DNA of 64,000 nucleotides. Origin: Apostichopus japonicus (lineage: Eukaryota > Echinodermata > Holothuroidea > Aspidochirotida > Stichopodidae). The notes below the pieces were generated by a model. The model saw only the letters and a program-made list of their open reading frames with translations. It searched no databases and was not told the origin of the DNA. The DNA lies in NCBI RefSeq assembly GCF_037975245.1, contig NC_092572.1, positions 34,450,765-34,514,764 of the forward strand, given 5' to 3'. The translations under genes were made by a program, and so were the position numbers. Shown one piece after another: positions 13,601 through 27,300 of this stretch (the stretch's first letter is position 1; the number at the start of each line of letters is the position of its first letter).

Positions 13601-16411
13601 TGATCTATACAGAATAAAACTTATCATTCGCATTGTAGGACCTGATATTATATGAGTACCAGTGTAGCTTGTGGGGTACAAAACTTAAATGTCATATAAA
13701 TATACCTTAAAAATAATGCATCTAAGTGGCAGCCTAAAGTAGATGCCTTCATTGCTATTAGAAGCCAACAATAACTTTGACCTTGGTTTTATACTGGAAT
13801 ATGAAAATTCACCTATTGATAGTACTGTATTCTGGTAATGTGGTATGAGTGCCAGGATACCTTGTGGGGTACAGACATTTAAATTAAAATTTGTGTCTCA
13901 AGAACTTAACAAGAACTAAATCCTTCTACCTAGCAAACAATGGATATTCCTTGATATGAATTCACCTATTGACGCGGATATCTGTACAGTAAAAATTGTA
14001 TTCGAATTGTAGGACTTAAGATTATATGAGTACAAGTGTAGCTTGTGGGGTACAGAACTTTAATGTGATATAAATATACCTTAATGCATCTAAGTGGAAG
14101 CCTTAAGTAGATGCCTTCATTGCTATGAGTAGCCAACAATATTTTTTACAGTGCTTAATATACTGGATAATAAATATTAACTTGTTGATACTGTATTCTG
14201 GTCATGTGGTATGAGTGCCAGGATACCTTGTGGGGTACAGACAGTTAAATTACAATTTGTTGTACTGTACTCTGGTCATGTGGTATGAGTGCCAGGATAC
14301 CTTGTGGGGTACAGACAGTTAAATTACAATTTGTCGTACTGTACTCTGGTAATGTGGTATGAGTGCCAGGATACCTTGTGGGGTACAGACAGTTAAATTA
14401 CAATTTGTCGTACTGTACTCTGGTAATGTGGTATGAGTGCCAGGATACCTTGTGGGGTACAGACAGTTAAATTACAATTTGTCTCTCAAGAACTTAATTA
14501 GAACTAAATCCATCTACCTAGCAAACAATGAAAACTCTTCAATATAAATGCATCTAATTGACAGCGATAATCTATACAGAATAAAACTTATCATTCGCAT
14601 TGTAGGACCTGATATTATATGAGTACCAGTGTAGTTTGTGGGGTACAAAACTTAAATGTCATATAAATATACCTTAAAAATAATGCATCTAAATGGCAGC
14701 CTTAAGTAGATGCCTTCATTGCTATGAGTAGCCAACAATATTTTTGGTAGTGCTTTATATACAGGATAATGAAAATTCACCTATTGATGCTGTATTCTGG
14801 TCATGTGGTATGAGTGCCAGGATACCTTGTGGGGTACAGACAGTTAAATTACAATTACAATATGTCTCTCAAGAACTTAATTAGAACTAAATCCATCTAC
14901 CTAGCAAACAATGAAAACTCTTCAATATAAATTCTTCTAATTGACAGCGATAATCTATACAGAATAAAACTTATCATTCGCATTGTAGGACCTAATATTA
15001 TATGAGTACCAGTGTAGCTTGTGGGGTACAGAACTTAAATGTGATATCAATACACCTTAATGCATCTAAGTGGCAGCCTAAAGTAGATGCCTTCATTGCT
15101 ATTAGAAGCCAACAATAACTTTGACCTTGGTTTTATACTGGAATATGAAAATTCACATATTGATACTGTATTCTGGTAATGTGGTATGAGTGCCAGGATA
15201 CCTTGTGGGGTACAGACAGTTAAATTACAATTTGTCTCTCAAGAACTTAATAAGAACAAAATCCATCTACCTAGCAAACAATGAAAATTCTTCAATATAA
15301 ATTCATCTATTGACCGCGGTTATCTGTACAGTAAAATTTGTATTCGCATTGTAGGACTTAAGATTATATAAGTACAAGTGTAGCTTGTGGGGTACAAAAC
15401 TTTAATGTGATATAAATATACCTTAATGCATCTAAGTGGAAGCCTTAAGTAGATGCCTTCATTGCTATGAGTAGCCAACAATATTTTTTACAGTGCTTAA
15501 TATACTGGATAATAAATATTAACTTGTTGATACTGTATTCTGGTCATGTGGTATGAGTGCCAGGATACCTTGTGGGGTACAGACAGTTAAATTACAATTT
15601 GTTGTACTGTACTCTGGTCATGTGGTATGAGTGCCAGGATACCTTGTGGGGTACAGACAGTTAAATTACAATTTGTCGTACTGTACTCTGGTAATGTGGT
15701 ATGAGTGCCAGGATACCTTGTGGGGTACAGACAGTTAAATTACAATTTGTCGTACTGTACTCTGGTAATGTGGTATGAGTGCCAGGATACCTTGTGGGGT
15801 ACAGACAGTTAAATTACAATTTGTCTCTCAAGAACTTAATTAGAACTAAATCCATCTACCTAGCAAACAATGAAAACTCTTCAATATAAATGCATCTAAT
15901 TGACAGCGATAATCTATACAGAATAAAACTTATCATTCGCATTGTAGGACCTGATATTATATGAGTACCAGTGTAGTTTGTGGGGTACAAAACTTAAATG
16001 TCATATAAATATACCTTAAAAATAATGCATCTAAATGGCAGCCTTAAGTAGATGCCTTCATTGCTATGAGAGTAGCCAACAATATTTTTGGCAGTGCTTT
16101 ATATACAGGATAATGAAAATTCACCTATTGATGCTGTATTCTGGTCATGTGGTATGAGTGCCAGGATACCTTGTGGGGTACAGACAGTTAAATTACAATT
16201 ACAATATGTCTCTCAAGAACTTAATTAGAACTAAATCCATCTACCTAGCAAACAATGAAAACTCTTCAATATAAATTCTTCTAATTGACAGCGATAATCT
16301 ATACAGAATAAAACTTATCATTCGCATTGTAGGACCTAATATTATATGAGTACCAGTGTAGCTTGTGGGGTACAGAACTTAAATGTGATATCAATACACC
16401 TTAATGCATCT
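10660..16411. repeat. Higher-order repeat block, about 3,064-bp period
   Basis: Unit lengths from 10659 run 368, 599, 377, 366, 599, 379 and 376 bp (3,064 bp). From 13723 they run 368, 599, 377, 366, 599 and 379 again. The copies share private markers, for example the variant GGTAGTGC near 11,690 and 14,745, and a two-base GA insertion in GCTATGAGAGTAGCC near 13,005 and 16,068. This supports block duplication rather than independent assembly of similar units. Confidence 0.87.
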
Positions 16412-19400
16412 AAGTGGCAGCCTAAAGTAGATGCCTTCATTGCTATTAGAAGCCAACAATAACTTTGACCTTGGTTTTATACTGGAATATGAAAATTCAC
16501 ATACTGATACTGTATTCTGGTAATGTGGTATGAGTGCCAGGATACCTTGTGGGGTACAGACAGTTAAATTACAATTTGTCTCTCAAGAACTTAATAAGAA
16601 CAAAATCCATCTACCTAGCAAACAATGAAAATTCTTCAACATAAATTCATCTATTGACCGCGGTTATCTGTACAGTAAAATTTGTATTCGCATTGTAGGA
16701 CTTAAGATTATATAAGTACAAGTGTAGCTTGTGGGGTACAAAACTTTAATGTGATATAAATATACCTTAATGCATCTAAGTGGAAGCCTTAAGTAGATGC
16801 CTTCATTGCTATGAGTAGCCAACAATATTTTTTACAGTGCTTAATATACTGGATAATAAATATTAACTTGTTGATACTGTATTCTGGTCATGTGGTATGA
16901 GTGCCAGGATACCTTGTGGGGTACAGACAGTTAAATTACAATTTGTTGTACTGTACTCTGGTCATGTGGTATGAGTGCCAGGATACCTTGTGGGGTACAG
17001 ACAGTTAAATTACAATTTGTCTCTCAAGAACTTAATTAGAACTAAATCCATCTACCTAGCAAACAATGAAAACTCTTCAATATAAATTCATCTAATTGAC
17101 AGCGATAATCAATACAGAATAAAACTTATCATTCGCATTGTAGGACCTGATATTATATGAGTACCAGTGTAGCTTGTGGGGTACAAAACTTAAATGTCAT
17201 ATAAATATACCTTAAAAATAATGCATCTAAATGGCAGCCTTAAGTAGATGCCTTCATTGCTATGAGTAGCCAACAATATTTTTGGGAGTGCTTTATATAC
17301 AGGATAATGAAAATTCACCTATTGATGCTGTATTCTGGTCATGTGGTATGAGTGCCAGGATACCTTGTGGGGTACAGACAGTTAAATTACAATTTGTTGT
17401 ACTGTACTCTGGTCATGTGGTATGAGTGCCAGGATACCTTGTGGGGTACAGACAGTTAAATTACAGTTTGTCGTACTGTACTCTGGTAATGTGGTATGAG
17501 TGCCAGGATACCTTGTGGGGTACAGACAGTTAAATTACAATTTGTCTCTCAAGAACTTAATAAGAACAAAATCCATCTACCTAGCAAACAATGAAAACTC
17601 TTCAATATAAATTCATCTAATTGACAGCGATAATCTATACAGAATAAAACTTATCATTCGCATTGTAGGACCTTATATTATATGAGTACCAGTGTAGCTT
17701 GTGGGGTACAAAACTTAAATATCATATAAATATACCTTAAAAATAATGCATCTAAATGGCAGCCTTAAGTAGATGCCTTCATTGCTATGAGTAGCCAACA
17801 ATATTTTTGGCAGTGCTTTATATACAGGATAATGAAAATTCACCTATTGATGCTGTATTCTGGTCATGTGGTATGAGTTGCCAGGATACCTTGTGGGGTA
17901 CAGACAGTTAAATTACAATTACAATATGTCTCTCAAGAACTTAATTAGAACTAAATCCATCTACCTAGCAAACAATGAAAACTCTTCAATATAAATTCAT
18001 CTAATTGACAGCGATAATCTATACAGAATAAAACTTATCATTCGCATTGTAGGACCTAATATTATATGAGTACCAGTGTAGCTTGTGGGGTACAGAACTT
18101 AAATGTGATATAAATACACCTTAATGCATCTAAGTGGCAGCCTAAAGTAGATGCCTTCATTGCTATTAGAAGCCAACAATAACTTTGACCTTGGTTTTAT
18201 ACTGGAATATGAAAATTCACCTATTGATACTGTATTCTGGTAATGTGGTATGAGTACCAGGATACCTTGTGGGGTACAGACAGTTAAATTAAAATTTGTC
18301 TCTCAAGAACTTAATAAGAACAAAATCCATCTACCTAGCAAACAATAAAAATTCTTCAATATAAGTTCATCTAATTGACAGCGATGATCTATACAGAATA
18401 AAACTTATCATTCGCATTGTAGGACCTGATATTATATGAGTACCAGTGTAGCTTGTGGGGTACAAAACTTAAATGTCATATAAATATACCTTAAAAATAA
18501 TGCATCTAAGTGGCAGCCTAAAGTAGATGCCTTCATTGCTATTAGAAGCCAACAATAACTTTGACCTTGGTTTTATACTGGAATATGAAAATTCACCTAT
18601 TGATAGTACTGTATTCTGGTCATGTGGTATGAGTGCCAGGATACCTTGTGGGGTACAGACATTTAAATTAAAATTTGTGTCTCAAGAACTTAACAAGAAC
18701 TAAATCCTTCTACCTAGCAAACAATGGATATTCCTTGATATGAATTCACCTATTGACGCGGATATCTGTACAGTAAAAATTGTATTCGAATTGTAGGACT
18801 TAAGATTATATGAGTACAAGTGTAGCTTGTGGGGTACAGAACTTTAATGTGATATAAATATACCTTAATGCATCTAAGTGGAAGCCTTAAGTAGATGCCT
18901 TCATTGCTATGAGTAGCCAACAATATTTTTTACAGTGCTTAATATACTGGATAATAAATATTAACTTGTTGATACTGTATTCTGGTCATGTGGTATGAGT
19001 GCCAGGATACCTTGTGGGGTACAGACAGTTAAATTACAATTTGTCTCTCAAGAACTTAATAAGAACAAAATCCATCTACCTAGCAAACAATGAAAATTCT
19101 TCAACATAAATTCATCTATTGACCGCGGTTATCTGTACAGTAAAATTTGTATTCGCATTGTAGGACTTAAGATTATATAAGTACAAGTGTAGCTTGTGGG
19201 GTACAAAACTTTAATGTGATATAAATATACCTTAATGCATCTAAGTGGAAGCCTTAAGTAGATGCCTTCATTGCTATGAGTAGCCAACAATATTTTTTAC
19301 AGTGCTTAATATACTGGATAATAAATATTAACTTGTTGATACTGTATTCTGGTCATGTGGTATGAGTGCCAGGATACCTTGTGGGGTACAGACAGTTAAA

Positions 19401-21339
19401 TTACAATTTGTTGTACTGTACTCTGGTCATGTGGTATGAGTGCCAGGATACCTTGTGGGGTACAGACAGTTAAATTACAATTTGTCTCTCAAGAACTTAA
19501 TTAGAACTAAATCCATCTACCTAGCAAACAATGAAAACTCTTCAATATAAATTCATCTAATTGACAGCGATAATCTATACAGAATAAAACTTATCATTCG
19601 CATTGTAGGACCTGATATTATATGAGTACCAGTGTAGCTTGTGGGGTACAAAACTTAAATGTCATATAAATATACCTTAAAAATAATGCATCTAAATGGC
19701 AGCCTTAAGTAGATGCCTTCATTGCTATGAGTAGCCAACAATATTTTTGGGAGTGCTTTATATACAGGATAATGAAAATTCACCTATTGATGCTGTATTC
19801 TGGTCATGTGGTATGAGTGCCAGGATACCTTGTGGGGTACAGACAGTTAAATTACAATTTGTTGTACTGTACTCTGGTCATGTGGTATGAGTGCCAGGAT
19901 ACCTTGTGGGGTACAGACAGTTAAATTACAGTTTGTCGTACTGTACTCTGGTAATGTGGTATGAGTGCCAGGATACCTTGTGGGGTACAGACAGTTAAAT
20001 TACAATTTGTCTCTCAAGAACTTAATAAGAACAAAATCCATCTACCTAGCAAACAATGAAAACTCTTCAATATAAATTCATCTAATTGACAGCGATAATC
20101 TATACAGAATAAAACTTATCATTCGCATTGTAGGACCTTATATTATATGAGTACCAGTGTAGCTTGTGGGGTACAAAACTTAAATATCATATAAATATAC
20201 CTTAAAAATAATGCATCTAAATGGCAGCCTTAAGTAGATGCCTTCATTGCTATGAGTAGCCAACAATATTTTTGGCAGTGCTTTATATACAGGATAATGA
20301 AAATTCACCTATTGATGCTGTATTCTGGTCATGTGGTATGAGTGCCAGGATACCTTGTGGGGTACAGACAGTTAAATTACAATTACAATATGTCTCTCAA
20401 GAACTTAATTAGAACTAAATCCATCTACCTAGCAAACAATGAAAACTCTTCAATATAAATTCATCTAATTGACAGCGATAATCTATACAGAATAAAACTT
20501 ATCATTCGCATTGTAGGACCTAATATTATATGAGTACCAGTGTAGCTTGTGGGGTACAGAACTTAAATGTGATATAAATACACCTTAATGCATCTAAGTG
20601 GCAGCCTAAAGTAGATGCCTTCATTGCTATTAGAAGCCAACAATAACTTTGACCTTGGTTTTATACTGGAATATGAAAATTCACCTATTGATACTGTATT
20701 CTGGTAATGTGGTATGAGTACCAGGATACCTTGTGGGGTACAGACAGTTAAATTAAAATTTGTCTCTCAAGAACTTAATAAGAACAAAATCCATCTACCT
20801 AGCAAACAATAAAAATTCTTCAATATAAGTTCATCTAATTGACAGCGATGATCTATACAGAATAAAACTTATCATTCGCATTGTAGGACCTGATATTATA
20901 TGAGTACCAGTGTAGCTTGTGGGGTACAAAACTTAAATGTCATATAAATATACCTTAAAAATAATGCATCTAAGTGGCAGCCTAAAGTAGATGCCTTCAT
21001 TGCTATTAGAAGCCAACAATAACTTTGACCTTGGTTTTATACTGGAATATGAAAATTCACCTATTGATAGTACTGTATTCTGGTCATGTGGTATGAGTGC
21101 CAGGATACCTTGTGGGGTACAGACATTTAAATTAAAATTTGTGTCTCAAGAACTTAACAAGAACTAAATCCTTCTACCTAGCAAACAATGGATATTCCTT
21201 GATATGAATTCACCTATTGACGCGGATATCTGTACAGTAAAAATTGTATTCGAATTGTAGGACTTAAGATTATATGAGTACAAGTGTAGCTTGTGGGGTA
21301 CAGAACTTTAATGTGATATAAATATACCTTAATGCATCT
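16412..21339. repeat. Higher-order repeat block, 2,464-bp period (two copies)
   Basis: Units 16411-18875 measure 366, 451, 525, 378, 376 and 368 bp. Units 18875-21339 measure 367, 451, 525, 377, 376 and 368 bp. Both total 2,464 bp. A closely similar block lies at 8564-11027 (2,463 bp). The first unit of the second copy (18,876-19,242) looks chimeric: it begins like one unit subtype and continues with the TTCAACATAAATTC variant of another. This is what an unequal-crossover junction would leave. Confidence 0.87.
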
Positions 21340-24300
21340 AAGTGGAAGCCTTAAGTAGATGCCTTCATTGCTATGAGTAGCCAACAATATTTTTTACAGT
21401 GCTTAATATACTGGATAATAAATATTAACTTGTTGATACTGTACTCTGGTCATGTGGTATGAGTGCCAGGATACCTTGTGGGGTACAGACAGTTAAATTA
21501 CAATTTGTCGTACTGTACTCTGGTCATGTGGTATGAGTGCCAGGATACCTTGTGGGGTACAGACAGTTAAATTACAATTTGTCTCTCAAGAACTTAATAA
21601 GAACAAAATCCATCTACCTAGCAAACAATGAAAACTCTTCAATATAAATTCATCTAATTGACAGCGATAATCTATACAGAATAAAACTTATCATTCGCAT
21701 TGTAGGACCTTATATTATATGAGTACCAGTGTAGCTTGTGGGGTACAAAACTTAAATGTCATATGAATATACCTTAAAAATAATGCATCTAAATGGCAGC
21801 CTTAAGTAGATGTCTTCATTGCTATGAGTAGCCAACAATATTTTTGGCAGTGCTTTATATACAGGATAATGAAAATTCACCTATTGATGCTGTATTCTGG
21901 TCATGTGGTATGAGTGCCAGGATACCTTGTGGGGTACAGACAGTTAAATTACAATATGTCTCTCAAGAACTTAATAAGAACAAAATCCATCTACCTAGCA
22001 AACAATGAAAATTCTTTAATATAAATTCATCTAATTGACAGCGATAATCTATACAGAATAAAACTTATCATTCGCATTGTAGGACCTTATATTATATGAG
22101 TACCAGTGTAGCTTGTGGGGTACAAAACTTAAATGTCATATAAATATACCTTAAAAATAATGCATCTAAATGGCAGCCTTAAGTAGATGCCTTCATTGCT
22201 ATGAGTAGCCAACAATATTTTTGGCAGTGCTTTATATACAGGATAATGAAAATTCACCTATTGATGCTGTATTCTGGTCATGTGGTATGAGTGCCAGGAT
22301 ACCTTGTGGGGTACAGACAGTTAAATTACAATATGTCTCTCAAGAACTTAATTAGAACTAAATCCATCTACCTAGCAAACAATGAAAACTCTTCAATATA
22401 AATTCATCTAATTGACAGCGATAATCTATACAGAATAAAACTTATCATTCGCATTGTAGGACCTTATATTATATGAGTACCAGTGTAGCTTGTGGGGTAC
22501 AAAACTTAAATGTCATATAAATATACCTTAAAAATAATGCATCTAAATGGCAGCCTTAAGTAGATGCCTTCATTGCTATGAGTAGCCAACAATATTTTTG
22601 GCAGTGCTTTATATACAGGATAATGAAAATTCACCTATTGATGCTGTATTCTGGTCATGTGGTATGAGTGCCAGGATACCTTGTGGGGTACAGACAGTTA
22701 AATTACAATTTGTCTCTCAAGAACTTAATTAGAACTAAATCCATCTACCTAGCAAACAATGAAAACTCTTCAATATAAATTCATCTAATTGACAGCGATA
22801 ATCTATACAGAATAAAACTTATCATTCGCATTGTAGGACCTTATATTATATGAGTACCAGTGTAGCTTGTGGGGTACAAAACTTAAATGTCATATAAATA
22901 TACCTTAAAAATAATGCATCTAAATGGCAGCCTTAAGTAGATGCCTTCATTGCTATGAGTAGCCAACAATATTTTTGGCAGTGCTTTATATACAGGATAA
23001 TGAAAATTCACCTATTGATGCTGTATTCTGGTCATGTGGTATGAGTGCCAGGATACCTTGTGGGGTACAGACAGTTAAATTACAATTTGTCTCTCAAGAA
23101 CTTAATTAGAACTAAATCCATCTACCTAGCAAACAATGAAAACTCTTCAATATAAATGCATCTAATTGACAGCGATAATCTATACAGAATAAAACTTATC
23201 ATTCGCATTGTAGGACCTTATATGATATGAGTACCAGTGTAGCTTGTGGGGTACAAAACTTAAATGTCATATAAATATACCTTAAAAATAATGCATCTAA
23301 ATGGCAGCCTTAAGTAGATGCCTTCATTGCTATGAGTAGCCAACAATATTTTTGGCAGTGCTTTATATACAGGATAATGAAAATTCACCTATTGATGCTG
23401 TATTCTGGTCATGTGGTATGAGTGCCAGGATACCTTGTGGGGTACAGACAGTTAAATTACAATTACAATATGTCTCTCAAGAACTTAATTAGAACTAAAT
23501 CCATCTACCTAGCAAACAATGAAAACTCTTCAATATAAATTCATCTAATTGACAGCGATAATCTATACAGAATAAAACTTATCATTCGCATTGTAGGACC
23601 TAATATTATATGAGTACCAGTGTAGCTTGTGGGGTACAGAACTTAAATGTGATATAAAAACACCTTAATGCATCTAAGTGGCAGCCTAAAGTAGATGCCT
23701 TCATTGCTATTAGAAGCCAACAATGACTTTGACCTTGGTTTTATACTGGAATATGAAAATTCACATATTGATACTGTATTCTGGTAATGTGGTATGAGTG
23801 CCAGGATACCTTGTGGGGTACAGACAGTTAAATTACAATTTGTCTCTCAAGAACTTAATAAGAACAAAATCCATCTACCTAGCAAACAATGAAAATTCTT
23901 CAATATAAATTCATCTATTGACCGCGGTTATCTGTACAGTAAAATTTGTATTCGCATTGTAGGACTTAAGATTATATGAGTACAAGTGTAGCTTGTGGGG
24001 TATAGAACTTTAATGTGATATAAATATACCTTAATGCATCTAAGTGGAAGCCTTAAGTAGATGCCTTCATTGCTATGAGTAGCCAACAATATTTTTTACA
24101 GTGCTTAATATACTGGATAATAAATATTAACTTGTTGATACTGTATTCTGGTCAAGTGGTATGAGTGCCAGGATACCTTGTGGGGTACAGACAGTTAAAT
24201 TACAATTTGTTGTACTGTACTCTGGTCATGTGGTATGAGTGCCAGGATACCTTGTGGGGTACAGACAGTTAAATTACAATTTGTCGTACTGTACTCTGGT

Positions 24301-27300
24301 AATGTGGTATGAGTGCCAGGATACCTTGTGGGGTACAGACAGTTAAATTACAATTTGTCGTACTGTACTCTGGTAATGTGGTATGAGTGCCAGGATACCT
24401 TGTGGGGTACAGACAGTTAAATTACAATTTGTCTCTCAAGACCTTAATAAGAACAAAATCCATCTACCTAGCTAACAATGAAAACTCTTCAATATAAATT
24501 CATCTAATTGACAGCGATAATCTATACAGAATAAAACTTATCATTCGCATTGTAGGACCTTATATTATATGAGTACCAGTGTAGCTTGTGGGGTACAAAA
24601 CTTAAATGTCATATAAATATACCTTAAAAATAATGCATCTAAATGGCAGCCTTAAGTAGATGCCTTCATTGCTATGAGCAGCCAACAATATTTTTGGCAG
24701 TGCTTTATATACAGGATAATGAAAATTCACCTATTGATGCTGTATTCTGGTCATGTGGTATGAGTGCCAGGATACCTTGTGGGGTACAGACAGTTAAATT
24801 ACAATTTGTCTCTCAAGAACTTAATAAGAACAAAATCCATCTACCTAGCAAACAATGAAAACTCTTCAATATAAATTCATCTAATTGACAGCGATAATCT
24901 ATACAGAATAAAACTTATCATTCGCATTGTAGGACCTGATATTATATGAGTACCAGTGTAGCTTGTGGGGTACAAAACTTAAATGTCATATAAATATACC
25001 TTAAAAATAATGCATCTAAATGGCAGCCTTAAGTAGATGCCTTCATTGCTATGAGTAGCCTACAATAACTTTTGGCAGTGCTTTATATACAGGATAATGA
25101 AAATTCACCTATTGATGCTGTATTCTGGTCATGTGGTATGAGTGCCAGGATACCTTGTGGGGTACAGACAGTTAAATTACAATTACAATATGTCTCTCAA
25201 GAACTTAATTAGAACTAAATCCATCTACCTAGCAAACAATGAAAACTCTTCAATATAAATTCATCTAATTGACAGCGATAATCTATACAGAATAAAACTC
25301 ATCATTCGCATTGTAGGACCTAATATTATATGAGTACCAGTGTAGCTTGTGGGGTACAGAACTTAAATGTGATATAAATACACCTTAATGCATCTAAGTG
25401 GCAGCCTAAAGTAGATGCCTTCATTGCTATTGGAAGCCAACAATAACTTTGACCTTGGTTTTATACTGGAATATGAAAATTCACCTATTGATACTGTATT
25501 CTGGTCATGTGGTATGAGTACCAGGATACCTTGTGGGGTACAGACAGTTAAATTAAAATTTGTCTCTCAAGAACTTAATAAGAACAAAATCCATCTACCT
25601 AGCAAACAATAAAAATTCTTCAATATAAGTTCATCTAATTGACAGCGATAATCTATACAGAATAAAACTTATCATTCGCATTGTAGGACCTTATATTATA
25701 TGAGTACCAGTGTAGCTTGTGGGGTACAAAACTTAAATGTCATATAAATATACCTTAAAAATAATGCATCTAAATGGCAGCCTTAAGTAGATGCCTTCAT
25801 TGCTATGAGTAGCCAACAATATTTTTGGCAGTGCTTTATATACAGGATAATGAAAATTCACCTATTGATGCTGTATTCTGGTCATGTGGTATGAGTGCCA
25901 GGATACCTTGTGGGGTACAGACAGTTAAATTACAATTACAATATGTCTCTCAAGAACTTAATTAGAACTAAATCCATCTACCTAGCAAACAATGAAAACT
26001 CTTCAATATAAATTCATCTAATTGACAGCGATAATCTATACAGAATAAAACTTATCATTCGCATTGTAGGACCTAATATTATATGAGTACCAGTGTAGCT
26101 TGTGGGGTACAGAACTTAAATGTGATATAAATACACCTTAATGCATCTAAGTGGCAGCCTAAAGTAGATGCCTTCATTGCTATTAGAAGCCAACAATAAC
26201 TTTGACCTTGGTTTTATACTGGAATATGAAAATTCACCTATTGATAGTACTGTATTCTGGTAATGTGGTATGAGTACCAGGATACCTTGTGGGGTACAGA
26301 CATTTAAATTAAAATTTGTCTCTCAAGAACTTAACAAGAACTAAATCCTTCTACCTAGCAAACAATGGATATTCCTTGATATGAATTCACCTATTGACCG
26401 CGGTTATCTGTACAGTAAAAATTGTATTCGCATTGTAGGACTTAAGATTATATGAGTACAAGTGTAGCTTGTGGGGTACAGAACTTTAATGTGATATAAA
26501 TATACCTTAATGCATCTAAGTGGAAGCCTTAAGTAGATGCCTTCATTGCTATGAGTAGCCAACAATATTTTTTACAGTGCTTAATATACTGGATAATAAA
26601 TATTAACTTGTTGATACTGTACTCTGGTCAAGTGGTATGAGTGCCAGGATACCTTGTGGGGTACAGACAGTTAAATTACAATTTGTTGTACTGTACTCTG
26701 GTCATGTGGTATGAGTGCCAGGATACCTTGTGGGGTACAGACAGTTAAATTACAATTTGTCGTACTGTACTCTGGTAATGTGGTATGAGTGCCAGGATAC
26801 CTTGTGGGGTACAGACAGTTAAATTACAATTTGTCTCTCAAGAACTTAATAAGAACAAAATCCATCTACCTAGCAAACAATGAAAACTCTTCAATATAAA
26901 TTCATCTAATTGACAGCGATAATCTATACAGAATAAAACTTATCATTCGCATTGTAGGACCTTATATTATATGAGTACCAGTGTAGCTTGTGGGGTACAA
27001 AACTTAAATGTCATATAAATATACCTTAAAAATAATGCATCTAAATGGCAGCCTTAAGTAGATGCCTTCAGTGCTATGAGTAGCCAACAATATTTTTGGC
27101 AGTGCTTTATATACAGGATAATGAAAATTCACCTATTGATGCTGTATTCTGGTCATGTGGTATGAGTGCCAGGATACCTTGTGGGGTACAGACAGTTAAA
27201 TTACAATTACAATATGTCTCTCAAGAACTTAATTAGAACTAAATCCATCTACCTAGCAAACAATGAAAACTCTTCAATATAAATTCATCTAATTGACAGC

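Noticed and set aside
24643-24858. 71-codon plus-strand open frame inside the satellite, with a similar 65-codon one at 25,415-25,612
   Set aside because: The frame is opened only by single-base variants (for example GAGCAG replacing GAGTAG). Equivalent positions in the other units are stopped, so there is no sign of selection for coding.
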